The notes beneath the pieces were generated by a model, which saw nothing but the letters and a program-made list of their open reading frames with translations, ran no database searches and was not told where the DNA came from. Below, piece after piece: positions 7,367 through 8,973 of a stretch of 8,973 nt of DNA (position 1 is the stretch's first letter; each line of letters begins with the position of its first letter). The stretch comes from Caulobacteraceae bacterium. GTDB taxonomy: Bacteria > Pseudomonadota > Alphaproteobacteria > Caulobacterales > Caulobacteraceae. Made by a program: the position numbers and the translations under genes. Location of the stretch: the NCBI GenBank assembly GCA_947484535.1, contig CANKPO010000039.1, positions 1-8,973 of the forward strand, read 5' to 3'.

Positions 7367-7377
7367 CTTCATGTTGA

Positions 7378-7440
7378 CCGGTTCCATTTTGGCACCGGGG
7401 GCATTTTGCCCATCGTCAGACCAGAGGCTCTGACAGACGA
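7378..7440 (-). promoter_or_regulatory. Structured 5' leader of the flagellin mRNA
   Basis: Three consecutive hairpins can form on the minus strand. The first pairs GTCAGA (7434-7429) with TCTGAC (7420-7415); an alternative outer stem TCGTC/GACGA (7440-7436 with 7417-7413) excludes part of it. The second pairs GGGCA (7411-7407) with TGCCC (7403-7399) around AAA. The third pairs CCGGT (7398-7394) with ACCGG (7382-7378), with an inner CCA/TGG stem around AAA. The second and third abut with no spacer and could stack. Caulobacter flagellin mRNA stability is controlled by FlbT through the leader, so a similar post-transcriptional role is plausible, but the fold is a hand prediction. Confidence 0.5.
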
Positions 7441-7449
7441 TATCTACTA

Positions 7450-7476
7450 TTATCGAAAAAGGTTGTCAGTAGTTTA
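7450..7476 (-). promoter_or_regulatory. Sigma28-like flagellar promoter
   Basis: On the minus strand TAAA (7476-7473), 15 bases, then TTCGATAA (7457-7450). The flagellar sigma28 (FliA) consensus is TAAA-N15-GCCGATAA, so the -35 core, spacing and six of eight -10 positions match. Transcription would start near 7442-7439, giving a leader of about 87-90 bases that begins right at the hairpins. No sigma54 element with the required GG-N10-GC was found upstream of this gene. A weaker sigma70 reading (CTGACA, N17, TAGATA) overlaps the same DNA. Function is inferred from sequence only. Confidence 0.5.
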
Positions 7477-7512
7477 ATGGCTTAGAAATATAGAAAAGGC
7501 GCTCCAAGTGTT

Positions 7513-8973
7513 CTAGTGGCGAAACACCCGCACCCCGGTAAAGACCATGGCAATGCCTGCCGCGTCGGCTGCGGCAATGACCTCATCATCGCGAATCGAC
7601 CCGCCCGGCTGGATCACCGCTGTCGCGCCCGCCTCGATGGCTTGGATCAGACCGTCCGCAAAGGGGAAGAAGGCATCGGAGGCGCAGGCAGAGTTCTGAG
7701 CCAAGGACTGGGGCAGGCCCGCCATCTCGGCGGCTTCACCGGCCCGCAAGGCAGCAATTCGCGCGGAATCCTTGCGGTTCATCTGACCCGCGCCGATACC
7801 AGCCGTCTGGCCATCCTTGGCGAAGATCACGGCATTGGACTTGACATGCTTGGCCACGGTGAAGGCAAAGACCATGTCCTTGATCTCCTGTTCGGTCGGC
7901 GCACGCTTGGTCACCACGGTCAGGTCTGCGGCCGTCAGGCGCGCATCGTCACGGCTTTGAACCAAGAACCCGCCAGCGACCGACTTGAATGTATCGCCCT
8001 TGGCCTTGGGGTCGGGCAGACCGCCGGTGACCAGCAGGCGAAGGTTCTTTTTGGATGCAAAGAGCGCGACGGCGTCGTCATCGGCTTCGGGGGCGATAAC
8101 CACCTCTGTGAAGATCTTGACGATCTCCTCGGCCGCCGCCAGGTCGAGGCGGCGGTTGACCGCAACAATCCCGCCAAAGGCAGAGACTGGGTCGCATTGA
8201 AGGGCCTTCAAATAGGCGGTCTTCAGATCACCAGCCACCGCGACCCCACATGGATTGGCGTGCTTGATTATCGCCACAGCAGCCCCATCAGCGGGGTCAA
8301 ATTCGGCGACCAGCTCAAAGGCCGCATCCGTGTCATTGATATTGTTGTAGCTGAGCTCCTTGCCCTGCAACTGCTTGGCGGTGGCAACGCCCGTGCGCGG
8401 GTTGGAGAAGGTATAGAAGGCCGCCGATTGATGCGGGTTCTCACCATAGCGCGTGGTCTGGGCCAAGGTTCCAGCAATGACCTTGCGCTGCGGGCTCGTC
8501 TGTCCCAGTTGCTCAGCAAACCAGCTTGAGATGGCGGCATCATAGGCGGCTGTGCGTGCATAGGCGCGAGCGGCCAAGGCCTTGCGCAGATCCAGTCCCG
8601 TGCTGCCATCGGCCTGCAGGGCGGCGATGACCTCGGCCATATCCTGCGGCGCGGTGCAGACACAGACATAGCCATGATTCTTAGCAGCCGACCGGATCAT
8701 GGCTGGACCGCCAATGTCGATATTCTCGATGCAGGTGGCAAAGTCGCCGCCTCCCGCGACCGTGGCCTCAAAGGGGTAGAGATTGACATAGAGCAGGTCG
8801 ATGCCGCCGATATTGTGGTCGGCCATGGCCTTAGCGTGCTCTGGCGCATCGCGCACACCGAGCAATCCGCCATGAACCACGGGGTGGAGCGTCTTGACCC
8901 GGCCATCCATCATTTCAGCAAAACCGGTCAGTTCGGACACATCCTTGACCGGCAAACCCGCCGCCGCGATCGC
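7513..8973 (-). CDS. purH: Bifunctional AICAR transformylase/IMP cyclohydrolase, 5' end missing
   Basis: Catalyses the last two steps of purine synthesis: formylation of AICAR by 10-formyl-tetrahydrofolate, then ring closure to IMP, in the cytoplasm. The frame is open from the right window edge (first visible residues [14 protein letters not shown]) to a TAG at 7513, 487 residues. The IMP cyclohydrolase domain is seen from [17 protein letters not shown] (about 8857-8910), with the first few dozen residues missing. The transformylase domain shows NPHQSAAFY (about 8411-8440), [17 protein letters not shown], and the catalytic KHANPCG (8245-8265), where Lys and His are the known catalytic pair. 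The C-terminus [10 protein letters not shown] is typical. The TTG at 8955 is internal, not the start. No clear terminator follows; the next gene on the strand is flagellin, 159 bp away with its own promoter. Confidence 0.97.
   Translation of the reverse strand, partial: AIAAAGLPVKDVSELTGFAEMMDGRVKTLHPVVHGGLLGVRDAPEHAKAMADHNIGGIDLLYVNLYPFEATVAGGGDFATCIENIDIGGPAMIRSAAKNHGYVCVCTAPQDMAEVIAALQADGSTGLDLRKALAARAYARTAAYDAAISSWFAEQLGQTSPQRKVIAGTLAQTTRYGENPHQSAAFYTFSNPRTGVATAKQLQGKELSYNNINDTDAAFELVAEFDPADGAAVAIIKHANPCGVAVAGDLKTAYLKALQCDPVSAFGGIVAVNRRLDLAAAEEIVKIFTEVVIAPEADDDAVALFASKKNLRLLVTGGLPDPKAKGDTFKSVAGGFLVQSRDDARLTAADLTVVTKRAPTEQEIKDMVFAFTVAKHVKSNAVIFAKDGQTAGIGAGQMNRKDSARIAALRAGEAAEMAGLPQSLAQNSACASDAFFPFADGLIQAIEAGATAVIQPGGSIRDDEVIAAADAAGIAMVFTGVRVFRH

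Noticed and set aside
7322..7372. 16-codon open frame starting in the flagellin leader and overlapping the flagellin start out of frame
   Set aside because: It has only a weak ribosome site (a GGA about 10 bases upstream) and covers the strong flagellin Shine-Dalgarno. It is likely a chance ATG, though it could be tested by ribosome profiling.
7378..7512. Sigma54 (-24/-12) promoter for flagellin
   Set aside because: The TGGCAC-like and TTGC-like words on the plus strand near 7390-7408 have the wrong spacing and orientation; no GG-N10-GC pair was found on the minus strand.
7495..7515. Intrinsic terminator after purH
   Set aside because: A GC-rich patch followed by TTTT occurs just after the stop, but the possible stem is only two to three pairs.
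7516..8529. Plus-strand open frame of 337 codons antisense to purH
   Set aside because: The minus-strand frame encodes unmistakable PurH motifs throughout; the antisense product has no recognisable family and is a codon-bias shadow.

Overview
The window reads as chromosomal DNA of a GC-rich alphaproteobacterium, most likely a member of Caulobacterales (Caulobacter, Brevundimonas, Asticcacaulis or Phenylobacterium type). The main evidence is a 279-residue flagellin whose termini closely resemble the short Caulobacter FljK-type flagellins. The sucC-sucD-sucA gene order and a codon usage rich in G and C at third positions fit this. No mobile elements, tRNA or rRNA genes, CRISPR arrays or frameshifted genes were seen.

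Layout. Positions 4746 down to 1 carry a minus-strand TCA-cycle operon in the order sucC, sucD, sucA, with sucA running off the left edge before its stop. A 318-bp gene-free stretch (4747-5064) lies upstream of sucC. It holds a plausible sigma70-type promoter and five exact copies of the 7-mer TTGCGCC. Next comes a divergent pair: a small DUF2306-like membrane protein gene (minus, 5065-5577) and a membrane-anchored LytTR-domain transcription regulator gene (plus, 5717-6445). Their 139-bp shared intergenic region contains three 9-bp direct repeats, two of them separated by exactly 12 bp, which is the usual architecture of a LytTR binding site. The LytTR gene converges on a flagellin gene (minus, 6514-7353), with a strong GC hairpin between them. 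The flagellin gene has a 159-bp upstream region with a sigma28-like promoter and a leader that can fold into three consecutive hairpins. The right end is purH (minus, 7513-8973), whose first few dozen codons lie outside the window.

Function. SucA starts the 2-oxoglutarate dehydrogenase reaction that makes succinyl-CoA, and SucCD converts succinyl-CoA to succinate with substrate-level nucleotide triphosphate synthesis. PurH performs the last two steps of IMP synthesis. The flagellin is a structural filament subunit standing apart from any visible flagellar cluster. The LytTR/DUF2306 pair is the least characterised part and looks like a self-contained regulatory module. The coding genes other than that pair are ordinary housekeeping or motility genes. 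The most interesting signals are in the intergenic DNA: the LytTR-like repeats, the TTGCGCC cluster before sucC, and the flagellin promoter and leader.
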